Assembly: GCA_900313235.1 (NCBI GenBank)
Contig: OMQN01000021.1
Span: 1 to 59,509 of the forward strand
DNA from: an uncultured Prevotellaceae bacterium
Lineage (GTDB): Bacteria; Bacteroidota; Bacteroidia; Bacteroidales; Bacteroidaceae
DNA length: 59,509 bases
Direction: 5' to 3'
Position numbers and translations under genes: made by a program. Positions 26,090 through 34,409 of this stretch are shown in pieces; position 1 is the first letter of the stretch; every line of letters starts with the position of its first letter. Under the pieces are notes generated by a model. The model worked only from the letters and a program-made list of their open reading frames with translations, had not been told where the DNA came from and did not search any database.

Positions 26090-26938
26090 ATGAATATTCT
26101 GATAACAGGTTGTAATGGCCAGTTAGGAAACGAGATGCAACTGCTGGAGAAGGAGAATCCGCAGCACACCTATTATAATACGGATGTCGCTGAGTTGGAT
26201 ATTACCGACCAGTTGGCTATTGAACAGTTTGTGGCAGACCATCAGATTGATGGTATTGTGAACTGTGCTGCCTATACCGCTGTCGACAAGGCTGAGGACA
26301 ACGAGGAACTGTGTACGAAGTTGAATGCTGAGGCTCCTGCCTATCTGGCTCATGCTATGGGTGAACGCGGGGGATGGATGATACAGATTAGTACCGACTA
26401 CGTTTTTGACGGTACCAACCACACTCCTTATACGGAGGATGAGGATACCTGCCCTAACAGCGTCTATGGCAAGACCAAGCTCGTTGGCGAATTGAACGTA
26501 CAGAAGTTGTGCGAGCGCTCCATGATTATCCGTACGGCATGGCTCTATAGCACCTTTGGCAACAACTTCGTGAAGACGATGATACGCTTAGGCAATGAGA
26601 AACCTGAATTGGGCGTTATCTTCGACCAGATAGGTACACCGACCTATGCCCGCGACTTGGCACAAGTGATAGTGACGGCTATCAACAAAGGTATAGTGCC
26701 AGGCATCTATCACTTCTCTAACGAGGGTGTCATCTCGTGGTACGACTTCACGAAGGCTATCCATCGCATTGCAGGCATTACCACATGTCATGTTCGTCCG
26801 TTGCATACCTCAGAGTATCCCACTCCTGCAGCTCGTCCGCACTATAGTGTGCTCGACAAGACCAAGATTAAGAAGACCTACGGCATTGAGGTCCCCTATT
26901 GGGAAGAGTCGCTGCGTGAGTGTATCGCCAAGCTATGA
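26090..26938 (+). CDS. rfbD: dTDP-4-dehydrorhamnose reductase
   Basis: 282 residues, extended SDR fold. NAD(P)-binding GCNGQLGNEMQ at the N-terminus; catalytic YGKTK with Tyr/Lys (NSVYGKTKLVGE); FDQIGTPTYARDLAQV. Makes dTDP-L-rhamnose for surface polysaccharides. The other rml genes are not in the window. Overlaps the next gene by 4 bases. Confidence 0.93.
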   Translation: MNILITGCNGQLGNEMQLLEKENPQHTYYNTDVAELDITDQLAIEQFVADHQIDGIVNCAAYTAVDKAEDNEELCTKLNAEAPAYLAHAMGERGGWMIQISTDYVFDGTNHTPYTEDEDTCPNSVYGKTKLVGELNVQKLCERSMIIRTAWLYSTFGNNFVKTMIRLGNEKPELGVIFDQIGTPTYARDLAQVIVTAINKGIVPGIYHFSNEGVISWYDFTKAIHRIAGITTCHVRPLHTSEYPTPAARPHYSVLDKTKIKKTYGIEVPYWEESLRECIAKL

Positions 26939-28119
26939 AGACGGCAGTTGTTGGTGGCGGTGCGGCAGGGTTCTTTCTGGCTATTAACCTGAAAGAGATG
27001 ATGCCCGACATGCAGGTGACGATTTTTGAGCGTAGCCAGCATGTCTTGGCGAAGGTGGAAATCTCTGGAGGGGGACGGTGCAACTGTACCAACAGTTTTG
27101 AGGAGGTGACGGATCTCTCGCAGGTCTATCCGCGTGGACACCGTCTGCTGAAACGTCTATTCAACAACTTCGACTATCGCGATGCCTATCGTTGGTTTGA
27201 AGACCATGGCGTACCTTTGGTAATACAGGACGATCAGTGTGTGTTCCCCCAGGCTCAAGATGCTCATGCCATCATCGACTGTTTTCTGTCGTTGGCTCGC
27301 CGCTATCATATTGACATACAGAAAGGCTGCAAGGTGCAGTCGTTAGAGAATGTCAAGGGTTTTGACTATGTGGCAGTGACTACGGGTGGTTCGCCCAAAG
27401 GCGAAGGACTGCGCTGGTTGGCTGCGCTGGGTCACGAGATAGAGGCCCCTGTACCTTCTCTGTTTACTTTTGCCATTCATGACAAGCCTTTGCAGGCTCT
27501 GATGGGTGTGGTGACAGATGTGGAGACGATGATTCCAGGAACGAAACTACGTGCCAGTGGCCCGCTGCTGATTACCCATTGGGGCGTGAGTGGTCCTGCC
27601 ATCTTGAAACTGTCCAGTCATGCTGCCCGTTATTTGGCAGAGAATAACTATCGTGTCCCGTTGGCTATCCGTTGGCTCTCACTGACTGATCAAGAGATGA
27701 CGTCGTTGTTGTATGAACAGGTGGCAATGCAACCTAAGAAGCTGTTGACGACCTACAATCCTTTTGGATTACAACAACGCCTGTGGGCATATCTGGTAGA
27801 GAAGGCCTTGGATACGCGTCATCAGATACGTTGGGCGGAAATGAACAAGAAGGACGTCAACCGTTTGGTTAACGTCCTACTGAATGATACTTATCAGATG
27901 GCTGGTCGTGCTCCCTTTAAGGATGAGTTTGTCACCTGTGGCGGTGTCTCGCTGAAAGCTGTCAACCCTTCTACGTTAGAGAGCAAGCAGGTGCCCCATC
28001 TTTATTTTGCCGGCGAGGTGCTCGACATCGACGGCATTACCGGCGGCTTTAACTTTCAGGCGGCATGGACCACCGCTTATACCGTTGCATCCGCTATAAC
28101 GCTAACCGCTAACCGCTAA
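26935..28119 (+). CDS. HI0933-like NAD(P)/FAD-dependent flavoprotein
   Basis: 394 residues. FAD-binding GGGAAGFFLAINL at the start; SGGGRCNCTNS is the family signature; THWGVSGPAILKLS and the C-terminal GEVLDIDGITGGFNFQAAW FAD contact. The family (BaiN/YhiN type) contains poorly characterised oxidoreductases. ATG 26935 overlaps the rfbD stop (ATGA). The last residues (ITLTANR) and the stop are supplied by the CTAACCG array. Confidence 0.88.
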   Translation: MKTAVVGGGAAGFFLAINLKEMMPDMQVTIFERSQHVLAKVEISGGGRCNCTNSFEEVTDLSQVYPRGHRLLKRLFNNFDYRDAYRWFEDHGVPLVIQDDQCVFPQAQDAHAIIDCFLSLARRYHIDIQKGCKVQSLENVKGFDYVAVTTGGSPKGEGLRWLAALGHEIEAPVPSLFTFAIHDKPLQALMGVVTDVETMIPGTKLRASGPLLITHWGVSGPAILKLSSHAARYLAENNYRVPLAIRWLSLTDQEMTSLLYEQVAMQPKKLLTTYNPFGLQQRLWAYLVEKALDTRHQIRWAEMNKKDVNRLVNVLLNDTYQMAGRAPFKDEFVTCGGVSLKAVNPSTLESKQVPHLYFAGEVLDIDGITGGFNFQAAWTTAYTVASAITLTANR

Positions 28120-28143
28120 CCGCTAACCGCTAACCGCTAATCG
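28102..28143. repeat. Six CTAACCG heptamers between convergent genes
   Basis: Five perfect CTAACCG units and one CTAATCG in strict 7-bp tandem. The stop codons of both flanking convergent genes (TAA 28117-28119 on +, TAG 28139-28137 on -) are inside it, and it encodes LTANR on one side and part of VAND on the other. Confidence 0.9.
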
Positions 28144-29502
28144 TTAGCCACCTTGTTCTGCTTCAAGTCTTCCACGAACTGACAGATTTTCTGTAACTCT
28201 CGTGGAATACGGATGTTCTGCGGGCAATGCGGCTCACACTGTCCACACTGGATGCAGTGGTCAGCCTGACGTACGCGTGGCACGGCACGGTCGAGACCGA
28301 TGAGGTAGTTGCGGCGTAGCTTGTAGTATTCGTCGTCCATCTTCAGACGCGGCAGTGTGCCGTCGTTCTTACATTTATTATAATGTACGAAAATGGCAGG
28401 GATGTCGATGCCGTAAGGACACGGCATGCAGTATTTGCAGTCGTTGCAGGGAATATTCTCCAGACCTACGATGCGCTCGGCAACATCCTTGTCCAGGAAG
28501 CGCTGTTCTTTCTCTGTCAATGGCTCCAAGGGACAGTATGACAACAGGTTGTCCTTCAGATGCTCCATATAGGTCATGCCACTGAGTACGGTGAGCACGC
28601 CCTCTGGTGTTCCTGCATAACGGAATGCCCATGATGCGACGCTGCGCTCTGGTGCCTTCTTCTTCAGGTCGGTTGCCAGATACTGGGGCAGGTTGGCCAG
28701 TCGGCCAAATACCTTTCTTCTGGAGTTCTGCATACAGGTAGCTGGCATCTACGTTGCGCTCATTAATCTCATTGGCATAGTCCCAGTCCAGATAGTTCAG
28801 CTCTATCTGCACAAAGTCCCAATGGTATTTGTCGTGCATCGCTAACACCTCGTCGAAGACCTCCTTGTAGCCATGAAACGAGAATCCAAGGTTGCGGATG
28901 CGACCAGCCTCACGTTCCTTCATCAGATAGTCCATCATGCCGTTGTCTACATAGCGGCGGTTGAACTCGTCCATACCACCACCGATGGCATGCAGCAGGT
29001 AGTAGTCGATATAGTCGACCTGCAACTGCTTCAGCGAGTTTTGGTACATGCCGATGCTGGCTTCACGGCTCTGTGTGGAGGGGTGGAAGTTCGACAGTTT
29101 GGTAGCCACAAAATATTCTGAACGCTTGTGGCGACTCAGGGCTATACCCGTGCAGGCTTCCGACTTCCCCTGGCAGTAGACAGGTGACGTGTCAATGTAG
29201 TTGAGACCATGCTCCAGGGCATAGTCTATCTGACGATTGATCATGTCCTGATCATAGTCGTCCTTGTTTTCCGTCTTTGATGGCAGACGCATCATACCAT
29301 AACCCAACACCGACACCTTGTCACCAGTCTTGGGATTGGTGCGATAGGTCATCTTGCCCGTTGGCGGTTCCACCTGTTGCTTATACTCCTCAGCAGCCTT
29401 TGAGTCACTCTTCGACTTACAGCCAGTCATCACGGCAGCAGCACCTACAGCGCTACCACCCAGTATCTTTAGGAAATTTCTTCTTGATATATCTTTCTTC
29501 AT
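28137..29502 (-). pseudogene. Tat-signal aldo/keto reductase with C-terminal 4Fe-4S motifs, broken by deletion
   Basis: The N-terminal frame starts at 29502: Tat signal with RRNFLKILGGSAVGAAAVMTGC, ending in a lipobox-like Cys; then an AKR domain (GYGMMRLP, YIDTSPVYCQGKSE, NLGFSFHG). Homology continues in another frame from about 28706 (GRLANLPQYLATDLKKKAPERSVASWAFRYAG, CNDCKYCMPCPYG, CIQCGQCEPHCPQ). At the junction GGTATT-T-GGCCGA, about ten codons are missing that in relatives spell a PAVIMEPLLGG-like strand, plus one base. The net change shifts the frame, so the first frame ends at 28378 in unrelated residues. Real decay or an assembly error. Intact relatives would be exported Fe-S oxidoreductases. 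Confidence 0.85.
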
Positions 29503-29550
29503 ACCTCTAACATCTTACATCATACATCTTACATCATACCTCACACCTCT
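29503..29550. repeat. 7-bp degenerate array, CATCTTA/CATCATA type
   Basis: CATCTTA, CATCATA, CATCTTA, CATCATA, CCTCACA and CCTCTTT fill the gap between the polyferredoxin and AKR genes. The polyferredoxin stop (29541-29543) is inside. Confidence 0.85.
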
Positions 29551-31028
29551 TTATGCACTTCATGGCCTTCTACGTAGATGGCAGAGAAGGGACGTGCCGG
29601 ACACAAGTTCTCACAGGCACCACAGCCTATGCAGCGTGCCTCGTTGACAGCAGGTACGTAGGGCGACGCCTCGTCGTCTGGGTCGCTGGGCACCATCTCG
29701 ATGGCGCCAACAGGACAATGGCGGGCACAGTTGCCGCACTCTACACCATCAGTCAGTGGAATACAGTTCTTCTTAATCCATACGGCATGACCTATCTGGG
29801 TGGATGCCTTGTCTTCATGCTTCAGCGGCAGAATGGCTCCTGCCGGACATACCTCTGAACAGCGGTTGCACTCCGGACGGCAATAGCCGCGCTCATACGA
29901 CATCGTTGGCTGCATGAGGTGCCATAGGTCAGCACTGGGACGCAAGACTTCGTTAGGACACTCAGAGATGCACAGCTGACAGCCGGTACAGCGTTTCTCG
30001 AAATTCTGCTTCGAACGAGCGCCCGGCGGCATGATAGGTGTCTGACGCTCAGGAGCGACCTTGTCTTCAATCTCTGCCAGTCCACCATCCATGATCTTGT
30101 CCTTTTGCTGAGCCATTGCGGCAGTAGCCACCAAGGCAGAAGAGAGCAGGAAGGTGCGCTTGCTGGTGTCAACGGGCTCATTGGACTTATTGGGTTCACT
30201 AGGCTGCCCATTACCTCCATGTCCATACTTCAGTGCCCCAAACTTGCAACTCTTGATGCAGTCGCCACAGACCACGCAGCGCAAAGGGTCGACGGTGTGC
30301 GTCTTATAGTCGATGCAGGCGGCTTTGCAGTTCTTGGTGCACAGCGAACAGTTCTTGCACTTGTCTACATCAAAGTGCACCTTCAGCCACGAGAACTTAG
30401 CAAAGACGCTCAGCGCAGTACCTACCGGACAGAGGGTGTTGCAGTATGTGCGACCATTGCGCCAGGCGAGCACGGCCAGGATGCCCAGCGTGACGATGCT
30501 GATGATGAGACTCGGCAGGGCACGCATCCACACATTGGTGTGGTAGAACGCATAGCTGTCGTAGTGCTCGGCAATGGCTGCCAGCACGTTGTTGCCAGCC
30601 ATATAGACTGGTTGCAGCAGATTGGTGCAGATGCGTCCGAAGGCAGAGTAGGGGGCTAACAGTTGTACTATCGTACCGCCGCCCAACACAATGAGTATGA
30701 GCATGAACGTAAAGAAGGCCATGCGCAGGGCATGCTTCTGTTTGGAATACGTGTAGCGGTTCTTCTTGGCTTTCTTGCCTAACCATCCGAAGAGGTCCTG
30801 CATGATGCCTAACGGGCAGATGACTGAACAATAGATGCGTCCGAAGACGAGCGTCAGCACAAGGAGTGCCACAATGACTACGACGTTCAGCGCCAATACA
30901 GCCTCCAAGAACTGTATTTTGGGCATCCAACTCACCCAGTGGTGCATGGTGCCGGTGAAGTCGAGGAACAACAGCGTGATGCCAATGAACATCACGGTTG
31001 CCAGTGCAATTCTGATTTTTCTTAGCAT
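29541..31028 (-). CDS. NapH-like membrane polyferredoxin with internal Tat-like segment
   Basis: 495 residues. Four predicted membrane helices (about 5-25, 42-62, 104-124, 172-190) with NapH-type CSVICPLG and CNTLCPVG motifs. Then two 4Fe-4S motifs (CKNCSLCTKNC near 224, CVVCGDC near 251), and a linker NGQPSEPNKSNEPVD encoded by repeat-like DNA. Next comes SKRTFLLSSALVATAAMAQQ (289-308), which resembles a Tat signal with Lys-Arg; then more Cys clusters (CTGCQLC, CRPECNRC, CGNCARHC, CIGCGACENLC). Four helices would leave the first ferredoxin part in the cytoplasm, and the Tat-like segment could export the second. Lies between tatC (10-bp gap) and the Tat-signal AKR. Confidence 0.85.
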   Translation of the reverse strand: MLRKIRIALATVMFIGITLLFLDFTGTMHHWVSWMPKIQFLEAVLALNVVVIVALLVLTLVFGRIYCSVICPLGIMQDLFGWLGKKAKKNRYTYSKQKHALRMAFFTFMLILIVLGGGTIVQLLAPYSAFGRICTNLLQPVYMAGNNVLAAIAEHYDSYAFYHTNVWMRALPSLIISIVTLGILAVLAWRNGRTYCNTLCPVGTALSVFAKFSWLKVHFDVDKCKNCSLCTKNCKAACIDYKTHTVDPLRCVVCGDCIKSCKFGALKYGHGGNGQPSEPNKSNEPVDTSKRTFLLSSALVATAAMAQQKDKIMDGGLAEIEDKVAPERQTPIMPPGARSKQNFEKRCTGCQLCISECPNEVLRPSADLWHLMQPTMSYERGYCRPECNRCSEVCPAGAILPLKHEDKASTQIGHAVWIKKNCIPLTDGVECGNCARHCPVGAIEMVPSDPDDEASPYVPAVNEARCIGCGACENLCPARPFSAIYVEGHEVHKEV

Positions 31029-31038
31029 AAAGTATTGT

Positions 31039-31821
31039 TTAGCTTCGTTTAGTTATTCTTACAATTTGTATACTCAGTTCATAGAGCAGGTAGATGGGCA
31101 GTGCCACCACGAAAAGCGTGAACACGTCCGTCGTCGGGGTAATGATGGCAGCAATTACCAGGATGGCTACTACTGCATGACGACGATAGGCAGACATCAT
31201 GCGATGTGTAATCAGGCCTAAGCGCCCGAGAAGTCCGCACACTACTGGCAGTTCGAACACAATTCCCATCACCAGACTCATGCTTAGCAGGGTGTCAATA
31301 TACGACTGCAGGGTGAGCATGTTGGCGACGTCGGGCGATACCTGATAGGTACCCAGAAAACGTACTGTCAGTGGGAAGATGACGAAATAGTTGATCAGCG
31401 TACCCACTACGAACATCACATAGGCGGCTCCTACTATCCACAGACCATAGCGCCGCTCGTTCTGGTAGAGGCCTGGCGATACGAAACGGAACAGCTCATA
31501 TAATATATAAGGTGAAGCCAACAAGATGCCGGCATATATCGCTGTCCTCATGTGAATCATAAACTGCTCTGTCAGTCCCGTATTCATCAGACTAATCTGA
31601 AAGGCCTCGACACCCAGCAACTGATAAGTCACGAAGTCGCTGCTCCGTGGGGCCAGTACAATGGCAAACAATACGTCCTTCATCATGAAGGCCGCTATGG
31701 CGAGCACGCAGACTACTACAGCCATGCGCATCAGCGATGAACGCAGCACGTCCAGGTGATCCCAGAAGGTAAGGGCCTCCCCCTGCCCCTCCAAAGGGAG
31801 GGAGGGCTTTTCCTCACTCAT
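31039..31821 (-). CDS. tatC: Sec-independent protein translocase TatC
   Basis: 260 residues from ATG 31821. Six membrane segments; conserved [16 protein letters not shown] near the N-terminus, with the functionally critical FxxHLxxLR pattern; [23 protein letters not shown]. TatC recognises twin-arginine signals. A longer frame to 31863 adds residues ([13 protein letters not shown]) that come wholly from a palindromic repeat and would overlap tatA by 50 bases. Even with the shorter start, residues [12 protein letters not shown] are repeat-encoded. Confidence 0.92.
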   Translation of the reverse strand: MSEEKPSLPLEGQGEALTFWDHLDVLRSSLMRMAVVVCVLAIAAFMMKDVLFAIVLAPRSSDFVTYQLLGVEAFQISLMNTGLTEQFMIHMRTAIYAGILLASPYILYELFRFVSPGLYQNERRYGLWIVGAAYVMFVVGTLINYFVIFPLTVRFLGTYQVSPDVANMLTLQSYIDTLLSMSLVMGIVFELPVVCGLLGRLGLITHRMMSAYRRHAVVAILVIAAIITPTTDVFTLFVVALPIYLLYELSIQIVRITKRS

Positions 31822-31857
31822 CTTCTCCCCTCCCTTTGGAGGGGTCGGGGGAGGCTT
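31775..31857. repeat. Inverted pair of GC-rich palindromic repeats at tatA/tatC junction
   Basis: Copy 1 at 31775-31807 (GCCTCCCCCTGCCCCTCC, AAAGGGAGGG) and copy 2 in inverse orientation at 31825-31857 (CCCCTCCCTTTGGAGGGG, TCGGGGGAGG). Together they encode the TatA C-terminus ([13 protein letters not shown]) and the TatC N-terminus. A related copy is at 2944-2976. Confidence 0.8.
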
Positions 31858-31996
31858 CTTCATCTTTCATTCCGTCCTTGAAACTCTTGACACCTTTGCC
31901 GAGTCCTTTCATCAGTTCGGGAATCTTCTTGCCGCCGAACAGCAAAAGAATGATGAGGGCTATGACGATGATTTCTTGCATTCCTAATCCAAACAT
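31814..31996 (-). CDS. tatA: Twin-arginine translocase TatA/E family subunit
   Basis: 60 residues: one membrane helix ([14 protein letters not shown]) followed by [24 protein letters not shown], the classic TatA amphipathic-helix pattern. The last dozen residues are encoded by the GC-rich repeat. Overlaps tatC by 8 bases. ATG 31996 was chosen from the family start (MFGLGMQE) and the promoter 31 bases upstream. Confidence 0.93.
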   Translation of the reverse strand: MFGLGMQEIIVIALIILLLFGGKKIPELMKGLGKGVKSFKDGMKDEEASPDPSKGRGEDE

Positions 31997-32026
31997 GTCT
32001 CTATTGTTTTTTGGTCGTATTTCTTG

Positions 32027-32054
32027 CAAAGATACGAAAAAAAGATTATCTTTG
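32027..32054. promoter_or_regulatory. Face-to-face promoters for tatA (-) and mgtC (+)
   Basis: TATCTTTG on the minus strand (32034-32027) and TATCTTTG on the plus strand (32047-32054), only 12 bases apart, so polymerases should compete. Confidence 0.7.
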
Positions 32055-32078
32055 CAGCGAAAATAACAACATTTAACT

Positions 32079-32525
32079 ATGGAATACGAATTTATTCTAC
32101 GAATCTTTATCGCATCGGTGCTTGGCGGACTCATCGGGCTCGAACGCGAATACCGTGCCAAGGAGGCTGGTTTCCGCACCCACTTCCTCGTGGCCTTGGG
32201 TGCAGCATTGTTTATGATAGTGTCTGCCTATGGCTTTGGCGATTCTATGACGACTGATCTTCATCGATGGGATGTGTCGCGTGTAGCCTCACAGGTGGTG
32301 AGCGGTATCGGTTTCATCGGTGCCGGTACCATCATCTTCCGCAAACAGGAGAACATGGTCAGCGGTCTGACTACGGCAGCAGGCCTCTGGGTTGTGGCTG
32401 CTATTGGCTTGGCATGTGGTGGAGGCATGTATGTCTTGGCGTCTGCTGCTACCCTCATGGTGCTGGTAGGACTGGAGGCCTTCAACTTCTTCCTGCGCAA
32501 ACTCGATAAGCATCGCAAGGAATAA
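32079..32525 (+). CDS. MgtC/SapB family membrane protein
   Basis: 148 residues; starts [35 protein letters not shown], the MgtC signature, with [12 protein letters not shown] and four or five membrane segments. Related proteins help growth at low Mg2+ or modulate membrane ATPases. The C-terminal MgtC extension is absent. Single gene with its own terminator. Confidence 0.9.
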   Translation: MEYEFILRIFIASVLGGLIGLEREYRAKEAGFRTHFLVALGAALFMIVSAYGFGDSMTTDLHRWDVSRVASQVVSGIGFIGAGTIIFRKQENMVSGLTTAAGLWVVAAIGLACGGGMYVLASAATLMVLVGLEAFNFFLRKLDKHRKE

Positions 32526-32533
32526 CAAACAAC

Positions 32534-32570
32534 AAGCGGGAGGACCTCAGTTCTCCCGCTTATCGTTTTT
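32534..32570 (+). terminator. Terminator after mgtC
   Basis: 11-bp stem AAGCGGGAGGA/TTCTCCCGCTT (one G-T pair) with a 6-nt loop, then a T run at 32566-32570. Confidence 0.85.
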
Positions 32571-32584
32571 CCATTATTCCTTTC

Positions 32585-32932
32585 TTACAGTTGTCTGTTG
32601 CGCAGGGTGTTCAGCATGATGCGCATGTAGAGACCAAACTGCTCCTTGTTCAGTACGTTCTTCATCTTCTGAGCGTCCTTCCTTACGGCCTGGTGAACCA
32701 TGTGTCTCTGGATAGGACCTCTTACGGAAGCCAGTGATTTCAGTTCGTTGTTGAAGTTGTTGTGGATGGTTTCTACTGCTTCTGCCTGATCCTCGTCCAA
32801 GGCGAGAACTTCTGAGAGGCGGTCCATGTTACAACTCATGTCAAAACGTCTGTCGACATTGTTACTGTTAGTTTCTGCAAAACTAAATGTTACTGCCATC
32901 ATGGCAACCAGTGTTACGATCATCTTTTTCAT
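32585..32932 (-). CDS. Small secreted helical protein, unknown function
   Basis: 115 residues with signal peptide MKKMIVTLVAMMAVTFSFA. The mature part is helical and basic (DEDQAEAVETIHNNFNNEL, KDAQKMKNVLNKEQFGLYM). The spacing of these helices recalls Spy/CpxP-like periplasmic proteins, but no LTxxQ motif is clear. Function not assigned; convergent with mgtC. Confidence 0.7.
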   Translation of the reverse strand: MKKMIVTLVAMMAVTFSFAETNSNNVDRRFDMSCNMDRLSEVLALDEDQAEAVETIHNNFNNELKSLASVRGPIQRHMVHQAVRKDAQKMKNVLNKEQFGLYMRIMLNTLRNRQL

Positions 32933-33140
32933 AATTGTAATTTTTTAGTTGTTATTATTTTTGTTGTTTTTGTTTTCGTTCTTCTTTGCTTCTTTGACGT
33001 AACAAAGGCATGAAATGTTTAACCCTCCAACGCCCACTTTCAACGAACACCCCGTTTCGTTCAGCGAACTGCCGGATATACACACTAAAAAATGGTGGGG
33101 GATAATCCTAAATAGACTGCCTTACAGAAGATTTTGCAAG

Positions 33141-33178
33141 AAAATTAGTGTCACAGTCACGCCTAACGTGCTGTTTCT
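33141..33178. repeat. Left arm of a diverged ~30-bp inverted repeat
   Basis: Contains ATTAGTGTCACAGTCACGCC and GTGCTGTTT. Its reverse complement aligns with 33366-33399 (GAAACAATGACTTACGCGTG, GTGACACTT). The two arms enclose the 21-bp tandem repeat. The non-genic stretch 32933-33453 is made largely of such repeats. Confidence 0.5.
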
Positions 33179-33218
33179 GTGTATATTAGGTGTGATACTT
33201 GTTTGGCCTGTCTCGCTT

Positions 33219-33300
33219 CTGTATTAGCTCATCCCATCGCTGTATTAGCTTATCCCAGCCCTGTATTAGCTCATCTCAGCGCTGTATTAGCTGTATATTT
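33219..33300. repeat. 21-bp tandem repeat (CTGTATTAGCTCATCCCAGCG type)
   Basis: Three full 21-bp units (33219, 33240, 33261) and a partial fourth at 33282. The core CTGTATTAGCTGTA recurs at about 56715-56735. Confidence 0.85.
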
Positions 33301-33337
33301 TGATTTCGTGTAAAGAAATCGGAAGTGAGTAAGGACG

Positions 33338-33405
33338 AAAAACAAGTGTCACACTAAACGCGCTGTGAAACAATGACTTACGCGTGACGGGTGACACTTG
33401 TTTTT
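33338..33405 (-). terminator. Long inverted repeat downstream of pantothenate kinase
   Basis: A 15-bp perfect inverted repeat AAAAACAAGTGTCAC (33338-33352) and GTGACACTTGTTTTT (33391-33405), with 38 nt between, gives a T5 tail on both strands. It may terminate the minus-strand kinase gene or be part of a repeat element. Confidence 0.5.
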
Positions 33406-33453
33406 ATGCAAAAATGTTTTAATATGTGATTACTTGCCGAGATGGTGAAACGC

Positions 33454-34272
33454 TTACCGTTTGTAGCTTAGTCCAGCACCGATGGCTGTGCAGAACTCAG
33501 CGTATTTGGGGATGTGGAAGTGGACACCATAGAGTTTCTCAAGCATGGGGTAGACATCCTTGCACTGGGGCAACAGCGTCAGGTTGCCGATGAGCACAAA
33601 GTCCTTGATGCCTGAGTTCAGGGCTGACAGGATGGCTGAGGAACCTATGGCTTGCAGCACCATGGTGATGATGCCCAGCGCAAGGTCTTCCTTGGGCGCA
33701 TCATACTGGGCCTTGGAGAACAGCGAGGCGGTGGCATCCATGGGCAGGCCGGGTAGGGGATGAGTGGAGATGTCGCCAATGAGCAGGTTGATATTGCGGA
33801 TGTCGCCATGTAGCGCCAGGCTCTGTATCTGCTTAGGGTCACGCGTGTTCAGCATGACGCGGCTCAGTCCCTGAAGTGTACCACCTCCGATACCGATGCC
33901 ACCGATATGCTTGATATCGTCGCCACAGCATTGCACAAAGCTGGTACCTGTGCCCATCGATACGACGATGGCTTTGCTCAGCCCTGACTCGAAACGGGCA
34001 CCTAAACCATCGGCAATGAACTCGTCAACCTTCTGGGTGGGGATGCCATAGATGGGTTCGTCGATGTAGGCTGATCCCACACCTGTTACCATGACCTGCT
34101 CGACGTCTTTCAACTCAATCTTGTTGTCGTGGAGATACTTGCCGAAAGCACCATAGAGTGATGTAATCTGGTCGACGGCGGTGATACGGATAGGTGATAC
34201 TACGCGACCTTCGCGCAGTCCCACAATTTTTGTGGTCGAGATGCCCACGTCTATTCCTATAACTATTGCCAT
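33454..34272 (-). CDS. coaW: Type II pantothenate kinase
   Basis: 272 residues. ASKHA-type start MAIVIGIDVGISTTKIVGL; MGTGTSFV and GGGTLQGLSRVML match type II PanK, which phosphorylates pantothenate in CoA synthesis and is usually insensitive to CoA feedback. Together with coaE (8346-8891) it gives the window two CoA genes, though they are far apart. Start ATG 34272; promoter TATCTTTG at 34302-34295. Confidence 0.85.
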   Translation of the reverse strand: MAIVIGIDVGISTTKIVGLREGRVVSPIRITAVDQITSLYGAFGKYLHDNKIELKDVEQVMVTGVGSAYIDEPIYGIPTQKVDEFIADGLGARFESGLSKAIVVSMGTGTSFVQCCGDDIKHIGGIGIGGGTLQGLSRVMLNTRDPKQIQSLALHGDIRNINLLIGDISTHPLPGLPMDATASLFSKAQYDAPKEDLALGIITMVLQAIGSSAILSALNSGIKDFVLIGNLTLLPQCKDVYPMLEKLYGVHFHIPKYAEFCTAIGAGLSYKR

Positions 34273-34294
34273 AACAATGTCGTTGTTTTGCGTG

Positions 34295-34302
34295 CAAAGA
34301 TA
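34295..34302 (-). promoter_or_regulatory. -7 box of pantothenate kinase promoter
   Basis: Minus-strand TATCTTTG, 22 bases before the ATG at 34272. Confidence 0.65.
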
Positions 34303-34354
34303 GTGCAAATCGTGCGAATAACCAAATTTATTTGCTTTTTTCCCGAAGAGATAC

Positions 34355-34392
34355 AAAAAATCCTGCTACGGTCAATTGACTTTCGCAGGATT
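34355..34392 (-). terminator. Terminator after the tRNA-Phe-like gene
   Basis: AATCCTGC/GCAGGATT outer stem with an inner GTCAATTGAC palindrome; the minus strand continues with a T run. Confidence 0.75.
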
Positions 34393-34409
34393 CATAATGA
34401 AAGGAGGAG

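Noticed and set aside
28102-28143. CTAACCG array as a CRISPR or attachment site
   Set aside because: Units are 7 bp with no spacers, and there is no integrase or cas gene nearby.
28378-28705. C-terminal tail of the first AKR frame as a real protein end
   Set aside because: The residues are unrelated to AKRs, while the true Fe-S C-terminus is clear in the neighbouring frame.
33015-33227. 70-codon ORF with a hydrophobic end
   Set aside because: It runs through an inverted-repeat arm into the 21-bp tandem repeat, has no recognisable family and no promoter box.
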